Positions 16,216 through 24,542 of a DNA stretch of 64,000 nt are shown here, one piece after another (positions within the stretch are counted from its first letter, which is position 1; the number at the start of each line of letters is the position of its first letter). The notes under the pieces were generated by a model, which did no database searches, was not told the DNA's origin, and saw only the letters and a list, made by a program, of their open reading frames with translations. The stretch is from NCBI RefSeq assembly GCF_003935425.1, contig NZ_RHQN01000010.1:62001-126000 (forward strand), in the 5' to 3' direction. The translations under genes were made by a program, and so were the position numbers. The DNA is from Pseudomonas sp. v388. Lineage in GTDB: Bacteria > Pseudomonadota > Gammaproteobacteria > Pseudomonadales > Pseudomonadaceae.

Positions 16216-17238
16216 TCACTCCTGCTCGGGTGGCGCTTCGGCGGCCTTGATGTTTTCCAGCAGGCAGCCCATGCCGTATTCCTCGACCACGTAGGCTTCG
16301 TTGGAGGACTCGAAATTGCTTATGCGATCCCACTCCGGTTCCTCCTTGAGGTAGCGGCGACGCGCGCCGATCTGCCAGTAGATCGAGAGGTTGCTGAAAG
16401 GGGTGATGAGCATTGCCCCTTCAGGGATGTACGGCACTTCGTAAAGCGGCAACCCGCCTATGCGACGTTGGGCGATGATCAGGTCGCTGGCCAGCACCTC
16501 GGTGGACTCCTGTTCCTTGTTCACCAAGGCCAGAAACTTGTCGTGTACCAGCTCGCGCCCGGTCAGAACGATCAGGCCTGGGTGGCGGCGGAACCATGGG
16601 TCGAGCAGCTGGATAGCGTCGTAAACCAAAGCATCGATATTTTTGAAATCACCGTCTTTGCCGATGCTGATCTGCCCAGGTTTTTTGCCCTCGCTCATTA
16701 CCCGATCCGACGCATGGGTGCGGTATTGCTGCAACCAGCCGATGTTCACATCCTGCAGGAGAGGGTTGGCGGCACGATCGGTTTGCACGGCAGCTTGGGT
16801 ACCGTAGAAACCGACCTGAATACGGTCTAGCGCCTGGCGGTGCGCGATGGCGGCGGACAGACGAACCTGGAAGTCTGGAAATTTGGCCCAGGTGTCGAGC
16901 TGCTTGTACTTGATGAAGGTATCGAAGTCGGTTTTCTCGGTCTTGTATTTGTCCGAGGACAGGGTGCCAATGCCTTGTGGCTTGCGCGGATTTTGAGTGG
17001 TATCGGTGCGGCTTGCCACTGTGCCTCCCACACCCAGGCCGATCTTTTCACCTTCCTGTTCGTCGACGCCGATGATATTGATCTTGCCGAGGAATTCGCT
17101 CGATTCCTGAATCTTGGTTTCCAGGCGCTGCTGGATAGTCGGGTCGACGTTGAAGGTGGCCGTGGCCGTCTCGACGCCGTTGAGCTTGGCGACCTGGCCC
17201 AGGTAGCTGCTGAACTGTTTTCGGGTGTCGTTGCGCAT
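16216..17238 (-). CDS. N: Major capsid protein N
   Basis: The 340-residue protein starts MRNDTRKQFSSYLGQVAKLN. It contains FLGKINIIGVDEQEGEKIGL, FYGTQAAVQTDRAANPLLQD and LVNKEQESTEVLASDLIIAQ. These blocks and the length are those of the P2 gpN family (HK97 fold). P2 gpN is trimmed by gpO protease at its N-terminus. It is encoded 18 bp after the scaffold/protease gene O. Confidence 0.97.
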   Translation of the reverse strand: MRNDTRKQFSSYLGQVAKLNGVETATATFNVDPTIQQRLETKIQESSEFLGKINIIGVDEQEGEKIGLGVGGTVASRTDTTQNPRKPQGIGTLSSDKYKTEKTDFDTFIKYKQLDTWAKFPDFQVRLSAAIAHRQALDRIQVGFYGTQAAVQTDRAANPLLQDVNIGWLQQYRTHASDRVMSEGKKPGQISIGKDGDFKNIDALVYDAIQLLDPWFRRHPGLIVLTGRELVHDKFLALVNKEQESTEVLASDLIIAQRRIGGLPLYEVPYIPEGAMLITPFSNLSIYWQIGARRRYLKEEPEWDRISNFESSNEAYVVEEYGMGCLLENIKAAEAPPEQE

Positions 17239-17256
17239 GTAGGGCTCCGGGCGGAA

Positions 17257-18084
17257 TCAGAATTGGGTCAGCGCATGCTGGCTGCTGCCGGTCGCATGGG
17301 GACGCGTGGCTTGTGAGGGATCAGGCGTGCAGCTGAGTTCGGTCTTGAGGGCGATGAAATCGGCGGTCAGTTGCTGAAGGGCACCGCGCAGGTCGGCAGT
17401 GCACTGCTGCTGGGCTGCAATGTCGTCAGCCATGTGTTTGCTGTGCAGGGCGATAGCCTCGACGGCTTCACTGACTGCGCCCAGTTCGCTGTCGTCTCTG
17501 GCCTGCTTGCCTTTGAGCAGAGCCTGCACCTTGGTGAACAGCTGCACACCGATGCCGGGTTTGTCCTCGTACTCTTCAAACTCCAGCTCGGTTTCCAGCG
17601 CGGCGGTGAACAGGTTGTCCACCGCCTGCTTGCGTGAGGCCAATGGGTTGCTTGGGAGCTGGGCGGCGAACTGCAAGGCTTCAGTGCCCAGACTGGCCGG
17701 GGTGTCGGTGACGGCCAGCCCGACCAGGTACGCTTGGCCAGTGCCGGCAAATTTCTCGGCGACCTCGATGCTGGTGAAGATCTTCTGCTTGCGCTTGTTC
17801 ATGTTGACCAGATCGTCGGTCGGCTCGATCTGCGCGAACAGGGCCAGGCGTTTTTCCCCATCGATCACGACCTCTTCCGACCGCGTGGCGACTACGTCGC
17901 CATAGGCGCGAAAGATGCTGTCGTCGGTCATCCCGCGAATGTGTTCCATCCAGATCCGCGCGCCGTACTTGGCGCGGTCATAGGACGCGGCCATCTGCTC
18001 GATCCACGACCGCTCGATCTTGCGACCATCTGTGGTCATGCCCTCAACAGCTACGCGGAAAAATTTGCTGCGGAATTTCTTCAT
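17257..18084 (-). CDS. O: Capsid scaffolding protein / maturation protease O
   Basis: The 275-residue protein starts MKKFRSKFFRVAVEGMTTDG. The N-terminal half is the serine protease domain (ARIWMEHIRGMTDDSIFRAY, with KRKQKIFTSIEVAEKFAGTG and VTDTPASLGTEAL). The C-terminal part is a Gln/Ala-rich helical scaffold. The start at 18084 has a good Shine-Dalgarno (GAGGAA). The gene is divergent from the terminase gene P across a single Ogr-like site. Confidence 0.95.
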   Translation of the reverse strand: MKKFRSKFFRVAVEGMTTDGRKIERSWIEQMAASYDRAKYGARIWMEHIRGMTDDSIFRAYGDVVATRSEEVVIDGEKRLALFAQIEPTDDLVNMNKRKQKIFTSIEVAEKFAGTGQAYLVGLAVTDTPASLGTEALQFAAQLPSNPLASRKQAVDNLFTAALETELEFEEYEDKPGIGVQLFTKVQALLKGKQARDDSELGAVSEAVEAIALHSKHMADDIAAQQQCTADLRGALQQLTADFIALKTELSCTPDPSQATRPHATGSSQHALTQF

Positions 18085-18152
18085 GCCTGGGTTCCTCACT
18101 GGAATGAGAGGCATGGTCGTGATGCTCGCCGGTTGCGGCAACGGCGTGGATT

Positions 18153-18171
18153 TGTAGAGGGCGGGGGTACA
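18153..18171. promoter_or_regulatory. Ogr-like late activator site shared by O and P (PO/PP)
   Basis: TGTA, 11 G-rich bases, TACA, with one more paired base on each side (TTGTA, TACAA). It lies between the divergent O (start 18084) and P (start 18219) genes, 69 and 48 bp away. P2 has divergent late promoters here. It matches the sites at 6049 and 11107 in half-sites and spacing. Confidence 0.7.
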
Positions 18172-18218
18172 ACGGGGGGCGCTACTGGGACGCCTCTGGG
18201 GTGGGCAGCATCGCCGCC

Positions 18219-19976
18219 ATGACACAGATCGAAAGGCTCCCCCTCGACCCGCGCCGCCAGGCCAAATTCCTGTACTGGATGGGGTGGCGCGTTTGCGAGA
18301 TTGCCGAGGCTACCGGCCAGAAGGATAAAACGCTACACAGCTGGAAGGCGCGGGACGCGTGGGACCGTGCAGACAGTGTCGAGCGTATCGGCGGCGCGCT
18401 GGAAGCTCGGCTGGTGCAGCTGATCCTCAAAGACGCCAAGAGCGCCGGCGATTTCAAAGAGATCGATCTGCTCCATCGCCAGTTGGAGCGCCAGGCGCGA
18501 ATTCAGCGCTATCAGGGCGGCGGAACCGAAACCGATCTGAACCCTAATCTGGCGAAACGCAACGAAGCGCCCAAGAAAAAATCGCCGAAGAACGACATCA
18601 GCGAGGAACAGGTCGAGCAACTGACTTCGGCCTTTCTCGATGGCTGTTTCGATTATCAGAAAGATTGGTATCGAGCGGGTGGCCAACGCACGCGGGTAAT
18701 CCTCAAAAGCCGCCAGATTGGGGCCACCTATTATTTTGCACGGGAGGCGTTCATCGACGCGCTGGTGACCGGGCGCAATCAGATTTTCCTGTCTGCTTCG
18801 AAAAATCAGGCCTACCTGTTCCGGGGTTACATCCAGGCGTTCACGCGTGAGGTGATCGGAGTCGAATTGACCGGCGACCCTATCGTTCTACCCAATGGTG
18901 CCGAGCTGTATTTCCTGGGCACCAATGCCCGTACCGCTCAGGGGTATCACGGCAATTTTTACTTCGACGAGTTTTTCTGGACTTTCAAGTTTGAGGAATT
19001 GAACAAGGTCGCCTCAGGCATGGCGATGCACAAGAAGTGGCGCAAAACCTACTTCTCGACGCCTTCCAGCATGGCGCATGAGGCGTACACATTCTGGACC
19101 GGCGAGCGCTTCAACAAAGGCAAGCCAACCGCGCAACACACGAAAGTGGACGTCTCCCATAACGCGCTGCAACAGGGCCGGTTCTGTGAGGACCGGTTAT
19201 GGCGACAGATCGTCACCATTCTCGACGCGGAGCGGGGCGGTTGTGACCTGTTCGATGTCGAGGAACTACGGCGCGAGTACAGCCCGGAAGCTTTCGCCAA
19301 CCTGCTGATGTGTGAGTTCGTCGACGACGGTGCAAGCATCTTCCCGCTGGCCATGCTCCAGCCGTGCATGGTCGACAGCTGGGTGGAGTGGGCCGAGGAC
19401 TACAAGCCGTTCGCGATGCGGCCGTTTGGTGACCGGCAGGTTTGGGTCGGTTATGACCCTGCCGAAACCGGCGATTGTTCCGGGCTGGTGGTCGTCGCGC
19501 CGCCTGCTGTACCCGGCGGCAAGTTTCGCATTCTGGAGCGACACCAATTCCGAGGGATGGACTTCGCCGCCCAGGCAGCGGCGATCAAAGCCGTGTGCGA
19601 CCGCTACTGGGTGACTTACATCGGCATTGATATAACCGGCCTGGGCAGCGGCGTGGCCCAGCTGGTGCGCCAGTTCTTCCCGAACGTGACGACGTTCAGC
19701 TACTCCCCCGAGGTCAAAACCCGCTTGGTGCTCAAGGCCTACGACGTGATCCACACCGGCCGCCTGGAGTTCGATGCTGGCTGGACAGACATGGCCCAGT
19801 CCCTGATGGCGATCCGCAAGACCGTGACGGCCAGCGGTCGGCAATTCACCTACACCGCTGGACGCAACGACAACACCGGCCATGCCGACCTGGCGTGGGC
19901 ACTATTTCACGCACTGCACAACGAACCGCTGGAAGGGCAGACCGCTGCCAACACCGGGCGGATGGAGATTTACTGA
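18219..19976 (+). CDS. P: Terminase large subunit P (ATPase)
   Basis: The 585-residue protein starts MTQIERLPLDPRRQAKFLYW with an HTH-like N-terminal domain (ICEIAEATG-type helix, residues 15-45). The Walker A variant ILKSRQIGATYYFAREA and the Walker B YFDEFFW are those of P2 gpP, and the C-terminal part contains the nuclease-like domain (VWVGYDPAETGDCSGLVVVA). The ATG at 18219 is preferred over a GTG at 18201 because family members begin just before the RRQAKxLYW motif. It overlaps the portal gene by one base. Confidence 0.97.
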   Translation: MTQIERLPLDPRRQAKFLYWMGWRVCEIAEATGQKDKTLHSWKARDAWDRADSVERIGGALEARLVQLILKDAKSAGDFKEIDLLHRQLERQARIQRYQGGGTETDLNPNLAKRNEAPKKKSPKNDISEEQVEQLTSAFLDGCFDYQKDWYRAGGQRTRVILKSRQIGATYYFAREAFIDALVTGRNQIFLSASKNQAYLFRGYIQAFTREVIGVELTGDPIVLPNGAELYFLGTNARTAQGYHGNFYFDEFFWTFKFEELNKVASGMAMHKKWRKTYFSTPSSMAHEAYTFWTGERFNKGKPTAQHTKVDVSHNALQQGRFCEDRLWRQIVTILDAERGGCDLFDVEELRREYSPEAFANLLMCEFVDDGASIFPLAMLQPCMVDSWVEWAEDYKPFAMRPFGDRQVWVGYDPAETGDCSGLVVVAPPAVPGGKFRILERHQFRGMDFAAQAAAIKAVCDRYWVTYIGIDITGLGSGVAQLVRQFFPNVTTFSYSPEVKTRLVLKAYDVIHTGRLEFDAGWTDMAQSLMAIRKTVTASGRQFTYTAGRNDNTGHADLAWALFHALHNEPLEGQTAANTGRMEIY

Positions 19977-20959
19977 TGGACACTGCAATCCAGACCGCTG
20001 CCCCTCATGCTGGAAAAGTTGAGGTTTTCACCTTCGGCGAACCGGCCCCGGTTTTGGGCGGGCATGAGATGTTCGACTACCTGGAGTCCTGGTTTAACGG
20101 GCGTTGGTACGAACCGCCGCTGTCCCTCGACGGCCTGGCGCGCTCGATCCGCTCCAGCGTGCACCTGAATTCGGGGTTGATGTTCAAGCGCAACATGCTG
20201 AGCAAGTACTTCACCCCGCACCCGCTGCTGTCCCGCGCCGCGTTTGAGCAGTTCGCGTTGGACTACCTTTGCTTGGGCAACGCCTACCTGGAAGTGCGCC
20301 GGTCAAGGTTGGGCAAACCGCTGGAGCTGGTACCGCCTTTGGCGAAGTACATGCGGGTAGGGCGGGACGGCCGGTACTTCATGACCCAGGGCTGGAAACA
20401 GGTGCACGAGTTCGAGCCTGGGACGATTTTCCATCTGCGAGAGGCTGACCTGCATCAGGAGGTGTACGGCGTACCTGAGTGGATCTGCGCGCTGCAATCG
20501 GCGTTGCTCAATGAGGCCTCGACGCTATTCCGCCGCAAGTATTACGAGAACGGTAGCCATGCGGGGTTCATTCTTTACCTGACGGACCCTGCGCAGAGTG
20601 AGGCCGATATCGACGCACTGCGTCACGCGCTCAAGAATGCCAAGGGGCCGGGTAACTTCCGGAATCTGTTTGTGTACTCGCCTAATGGGAAGAAGGATGG
20701 TTTGCAGCTGATACCGGTGAGTGAGGTGGCGGCTAAGGACGAATTCAACTCGATCAAGAATCAGACACGGGATGATGTGCTGGCCAGCCTGAGGATACCG
20801 CCGCAGCTGATGGGGATCGTCCCGCAGAATGCGGGTGGGTTCGGGTCGATCAAGGAGGCTACGGAGGTTTGGGTGGAGAATGAGTTGGGGGTGATTCAGG
20901 GGAGAATAAATGCAGTTAACTATTGGCTCGAAGTCTGCGTCCTGAATTTTACTCAATGA
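19976..20959 (+). CDS. Q: Portal protein Q
   Basis: The 327-residue protein has the phage portal PBSX/P2 family core: VFTFGEPAPVLGGHEMFDYL, HLNSGLMFKRNMLSKYF, LEVRRSRLGKPLELVPP and LASLRIPPQLMGIVPQNAGG. The ATG overlaps the terminase stop (TGATG). The last 15 or so residues (NYWLEVCVLNFTQ) depart from the usual DWLGxEVxRFxPY ending and the protein is slightly short. This may mark the junction with the cargo region that begins immediately downstream. Confidence 0.95.
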   Translation: MDTAIQTAAPHAGKVEVFTFGEPAPVLGGHEMFDYLESWFNGRWYEPPLSLDGLARSIRSSVHLNSGLMFKRNMLSKYFTPHPLLSRAAFEQFALDYLCLGNAYLEVRRSRLGKPLELVPPLAKYMRVGRDGRYFMTQGWKQVHEFEPGTIFHLREADLHQEVYGVPEWICALQSALLNEASTLFRRKYYENGSHAGFILYLTDPAQSEADIDALRHALKNAKGPGNFRNLFVYSPNGKKDGLQLIPVSEVAAKDEFNSIKNQTRDDVLASLRIPPQLMGIVPQNAGGFGSIKEATEVWVENELGVIQGRINAVNYWLEVCVLNFTQ

Positions 20960-21061
20960 ATGACAGATAGCATTAAGCCAAGCGAAACTCGAAACTTTGT
21001 AAAGTATAAGTAATTGTTTTTGAGTATACTCGCTATTTTTCACTACGCAGGGAGGGGTGTA

Positions 21062-21682
21062 ATGGGTTGGAAGGATCATCCGGTAATCGTTGCGGCTTTA
21101 ACCGCAGCGGCGACACTAGCATTTAGTACGACAGTGATCTTGCCTATCTGGACGAAGGTCCAAGACAACCGAATCGAGGAATACCAGCTGAGTGAGAAAG
21201 GTCTTAAAGAACGGGTAGAAGTTGCCGAGTCCCTAGCGGCAGAGTTGTCAAGATTGAACAAGATTATGACAGCGGAAGGCACGTTTAGAATTAACGACCG
21301 TTATCCTAAAGGTCTACGAGATTTGAAATTAGGAGATACTGTCGATAGCCTTAAGAGAAAGTATCCGAACGCTAAGGATGAAGATGAGAATTATTGGTTC
21401 AATATCAATATAAAAGATAATTCTGTGTTTAAGGGTGTTTCATATCACTACTCGGACAAGACTCAAAAAATTACTGGGATACTTTATTTTTTTAAAGATC
21501 CAGATGTACCTGCTAAAGGGGGGGCGAGTCATCAGCAGTCGGCTATGCTTGAGCAAGTAAAATATGCCTTTCCTGATGCGGAAGTTGTTGAGGTCAAGCG
21601 GGGTAAGGAGCTAATATACGAGCTTTATCAAAATAAAACTATTTTGCTAAGAATAAATTTAGCAGGTGTGAGTTTGCTATAG
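21062..21682 (+). CDS. Membrane-anchored protein of unknown function (phage cargo)
   Basis: I do not recognise this 206-residue protein. An N-terminal transmembrane helix (around residues 8-28) is followed by a charged coiled coil (EEYQLSEKGLKERVEVAESL, to about residue 68). A mixed alpha/beta domain follows with GLRDLKLGDTVDSLKRKYPN and KITGILYFF. The DLKLGDTVDSLKRKYP segment resembles short lipoprotein/BamE-like repeats, but this is weak. The start at 21062 has a GGGAGG Shine-Dalgarno. The gene is markedly AT-rich compared with the late genes, and lies alone between portal and SOS genes, typical of a late-acquired moron. Confidence 0.7.
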   Translation: MGWKDHPVIVAALTAAATLAFSTTVILPIWTKVQDNRIEEYQLSEKGLKERVEVAESLAAELSRLNKIMTAEGTFRINDRYPKGLRDLKLGDTVDSLKRKYPNAKDEDENYWFNINIKDNSVFKGVSYHYSDKTQKITGILYFFKDPDVPAKGGASHQQSAMLEQVKYAFPDAEVVEVKRGKELIYELYQNKTILLRINLAGVSLL

Positions 21683-21870
21683 CGATTTAGTGTAGGTGCA
21701 GCTAAAGATTATTCTGCGGTCATATCAGTTTCATAACTTTTAGGGCCGCATATTTCGAATTGATCGTGGAGGGTACGTTCGCTCAATAGGCTGCAGGCGC
21801 ATGCGCGCTTTAATTAGACTGGAAAATCATGCTTCGCAGTTTTCCGACATTACATGAATACATCCAGCAT

Positions 21871-22572
21871 TCATTGAGGTCGCTTTTCCAGCGACTCAAT
21901 CAACCCCGCCCCCTGATTCCCCACATTCCCCACCGCCTTACCCACCCGATACCACTCAAAATCCTCTACCGGCCGGCAAGCTTCCCGCGCAATCACCTCG
22001 GCACGGCCGGACGACAACCCCGGCTCGACCCATTCCCGCGCGGCCTCCGGCGACAACACCACCGGCCGCCGATCATGGATATCCACCATCCCTGAATCAC
22101 TGGCCGCCGTGATGATCACAAACCCATCGCCCTCATGCGGCTCCAGCCCCGGATGCACCTGGGCGAGGGCGGCGAAGAACATCGGTTCCTGGCTCTTGAG
22201 TCGGATGAAGTAGGGCTGTTTCTTCTTCGGATCGACGGGATCTTTCACCCACTCGAACCAGCCACTGGCCGGTGCCAGCGCTCGACCGTTGGGCCACAGC
22301 TCCTTGAAGAACTTGCCGGTCATGACCGTTTCAACCCGCGCATTGATCGGGTCCGGGCGTTTGCCCTTGGCCCAGAACGGTGACCAGCCCCAGCGCACCT
22401 TGTCGACGCTCAGTCCTTCACCCGCCGGGCGGATGATTTCGACACGGGTGGTGGGAGCGATGTTGTAGCGCTCGATGGGCCACTCGTCATAGCCGTTGAT
22501 GATCAACTGCTCTGGCGCGAGGGTTTTGAGGTAATGGTCCATCGGTTCGTAGAGCGAGTAGCGTCCGCACAT
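21871..22572 (-). CDS. SOS response-associated peptidase (SRAP, HMCES/YedK family)
   Basis: The 233-residue protein begins MCGRYSLYEP, so Cys2 is the catalytic residue that forms a thiazolidine crosslink with abasic sites in single-stranded DNA. Other active-site elements are visible: the INARVET Asn, the GWFEW Glu and the DIHDRRPVVL His. The family shields abasic sites in replication forks from error-prone processing. It is divergent from umuDC and shares its LexA-box intergenic region, so both should be SOS-induced. Length is typical (about 220-230). Confidence 0.95.
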   Translation of the reverse strand: MCGRYSLYEPMDHYLKTLAPEQLIINGYDEWPIERYNIAPTTRVEIIRPAGEGLSVDKVRWGWSPFWAKGKRPDPINARVETVMTGKFFKELWPNGRALAPASGWFEWVKDPVDPKKKQPYFIRLKSQEPMFFAALAQVHPGLEPHEGDGFVIITAASDSGMVDIHDRRPVVLSPEAAREWVEPGLSSGRAEVIAREACRPVEDFEWYRVGKAVGNVGNQGAGLIESLEKRPQ

Positions 22573-22644
22573 GATGTCACCCGTAGTGTCACTCGTCGAA
22601 ATTTCCTACATCTCACGTTGACCACCTGCGGGCCGCAGAGTTTA

Positions 22645-22660
22645 CTGTATATACATACAG
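22645..22660. promoter_or_regulatory. LexA box (SOS operator)
   Basis: CTGT-N8-ACAG (CTGTATATACATACAG), a perfect match to the gamma-proteobacterial LexA consensus. It lies 31 bp upstream of umuD and 72 bp upstream of the divergent SRAP gene. It should repress both until DNA damage. Confidence 0.92.
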
Positions 22661-22691
22661 ATAACCCAACCACCCACAGCAGGCTCGCATT

Positions 22692-23123
22692 ATGAGTGTC
22701 ACCATCCTTGGCCCTTTGTCGGCAGGGGGCGCAGAGCTCCCACTCCTTTCTTCCCTGGTAGCAGCAGGATTCCCATCGCCGGCGGCGGACCACATCGAGA
22801 AGCACATCTCGCTCGATGAGTTGTTCGAGATACGAGCGCCGCATGTGTACCTGGTGAAGATCGAAGGCGACAGCATGCAAGGAGCGGGGATCTACGGCGG
22901 TGACATCGTGATCGTGGATCGCAGTCTGCAGGCCGCGCATGACGATATCGTCGTGGCCTCGATCAACTGCGAGCCTGTGTGCAAACGCCTGCACAAGCGG
23001 GATGAGGTGGTGATCCTCAAATCCGAAAACCCCAAATATCCGGCGCGACACATCATGGAGGGTGACGAACTGGTCATCTGGGGTGTGGTGAAGTACAGCG
23101 TGCGCGATCATGGCCACGCCTGA
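22692..23123 (+). CDS. umuD: UmuD-like subunit of DNA polymerase V (RulA type)
   Basis: The 143-residue protein has the autocleavage site Ala25-Gly26 (VAAGFPSPA), the nucleophile Ser61 (EGDSMQGAGI) and general base Lys98 (CEPVCKRLH). It is therefore a LexA/UmuD S24 peptidase-fold protein without the DNA-binding domain. RecA-stimulated self-cleavage would yield active UmuD'. The gene overlaps umuC by 14 bases and lies just downstream of the LexA box. Similar pairs on Pseudomonas plasmids and prophages are named rulA/rulB. Confidence 0.95.
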   Translation: MSVTILGPLSAGGAELPLLSSLVAAGFPSPAADHIEKHISLDELFEIRAPHVYLVKIEGDSMQGAGIYGGDIVIVDRSLQAAHDDIVVASINCEPVCKRLHKRDEVVILKSENPKYPARHIMEGDELVIWGVVKYSVRDHGHA

Positions 23124-24390
23124 GCCGGTATTTGCCCTGATCGACTGCAACAGCTTCTACGCCAGTTGCGAGCGAGTGTTCCGGCCGGACCTGGCGAAAA
23201 CGCCCATCGTCGTGCTCAGCAACAACGACGGTTGCGTCATCGCCCGCAGCTACGACGCCAAGCCTTTCGTGAAAATGGGCGCGCCGTATTTTCAGATCAA
23301 GGACGTGCTGCGGCAGCACGGCATCATGGCGTTCAGCAGCAACTACGCGCTGTATGGCGACATCAGCGAACGGGTGATGTCGATCATCGAATCGATGGTG
23401 CCGGCGGTGGAGGTCTACAGCATTGACGAGGCGTTCGCTGACCTCACGGGCATACCCGGCAACCTGACTGCGTTCGGGCGAGACATTCGGAGCAAGGTCT
23501 ATCGGGGTACCGGCATTCCGGTTGGCGTAGGCATCGCCCAGACCAAGACGTTGGCCAAGCTCGCGAACCATACGGCCAAACGCCTGCAGGACGTCACCGG
23601 CGGCGTGGTCGATATCACTGACCCGTTCAAGCGCGATTGGGTACTGCGCAACACCGCTGTGTCCGAAGTCTGGGGCGTGGGCAAGCGCATGAAAGCGCAC
23701 CTGGAAGCGATGAACATCCACACGGCGATGGACTTGGCCAAGGCCGACCCGCGCAGCCTGCGTGATCGGTTCAGCGTGGTCATCGAAAAGACCGCCCGCG
23801 AACTGGCCGGCACGCCATGCCTGGAACTGAGTGAAGCCGACCCGCCGAAGCAGGAGATCTGCTGCAGCCGCATGTTCGGCAAACGCCTGACCACTATCGA
23901 GCCAATCAAGGAAGCGGTGGCCACCTACACCCAGCGCGCCGCCGAAAAACTCCGCGCGCAGAACTCGCTGTGCAAAAAGATGCGCGTCAGCATCCGCACC
24001 GGCATGTTCAACCCGGAAGAGGCCAAGTACGCCAACGGCGCACTGGTCGAGCTGCCGTATCCCACCAACGACGTGCGCCTACTGGCCAAGGCTGCGGCCG
24101 AAGCGGTCAACCGTCTCTTTCGGCCGGGGTTCAAATACAGCAAGGCTGAGGTGCTGCTGATGGATCTGCGGCAGCCTGGGGAGTTTACCGACGACCTGTT
24201 TACGGCTTCGCAGCCGGTGGCGGCGGAGAAGGTGATGAGCGTGCTGGACGAGATCAATATGCGCTGGGGCAGGGGGACACTGCGCACGGGGAGTGTGCCG
24301 GCGGACCCGGAGTGGGCGATGCGGCGGGATTTGATGAGTCGGAGTTATACGACGAGGTTGGATCAGTTGTGGGTGGTTAGGGCGGGATGA
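23110..24390 (+). CDS. umuC: UmuC-like translesion DNA polymerase V catalytic subunit (RulB type)
   Basis: The 426-residue Y-family polymerase starts with FALIDCNSFYASCERVFRPD (first catalytic Asp). It has SNNDGCVIARSYDAK, the YSIDEAFADL catalytic motif, VGIAQTKTLAKLAN and the helix-hairpin-helix VSEVWGVGKRM. The little-finger/UmuC C-terminal domain follows (about residues 240-420). Length matches UmuC (422). It performs error-prone bypass with UmuD'2. All catalytic motifs look intact. Confidence 0.96.
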   Translation: MATPEPVFALIDCNSFYASCERVFRPDLAKTPIVVLSNNDGCVIARSYDAKPFVKMGAPYFQIKDVLRQHGIMAFSSNYALYGDISERVMSIIESMVPAVEVYSIDEAFADLTGIPGNLTAFGRDIRSKVYRGTGIPVGVGIAQTKTLAKLANHTAKRLQDVTGGVVDITDPFKRDWVLRNTAVSEVWGVGKRMKAHLEAMNIHTAMDLAKADPRSLRDRFSVVIEKTARELAGTPCLELSEADPPKQEICCSRMFGKRLTTIEPIKEAVATYTQRAAEKLRAQNSLCKKMRVSIRTGMFNPEEAKYANGALVELPYPTNDVRLLAKAAAEAVNRLFRPGFKYSKAEVLLMDLRQPGEFTDDLFTASQPVAAEKVMSVLDEINMRWGRGTLRTGSVPADPEWAMRRDLMSRSYTTRLDQLWVVRAG

Positions 24391-24542
24391 GTATGCAGTC
24401 CCTGCATATCAAAACACGTGTGTGCAGTTCGCTCGATGAGACGTATGTACCTAGATAATTAGAAAAGTTGAGAAAAAAAACCAACGTTGATCCATGATGG
24501 AAGCTGATGTGACCAGTTTTTACCAAACCGTAGGGGGTAATT

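Noticed and set aside
1-20959. Interpretation as an R-type tailocin
   Set aside because: Capsid, scaffold/protease, portal, both terminase subunits and head completion genes are present and intact.
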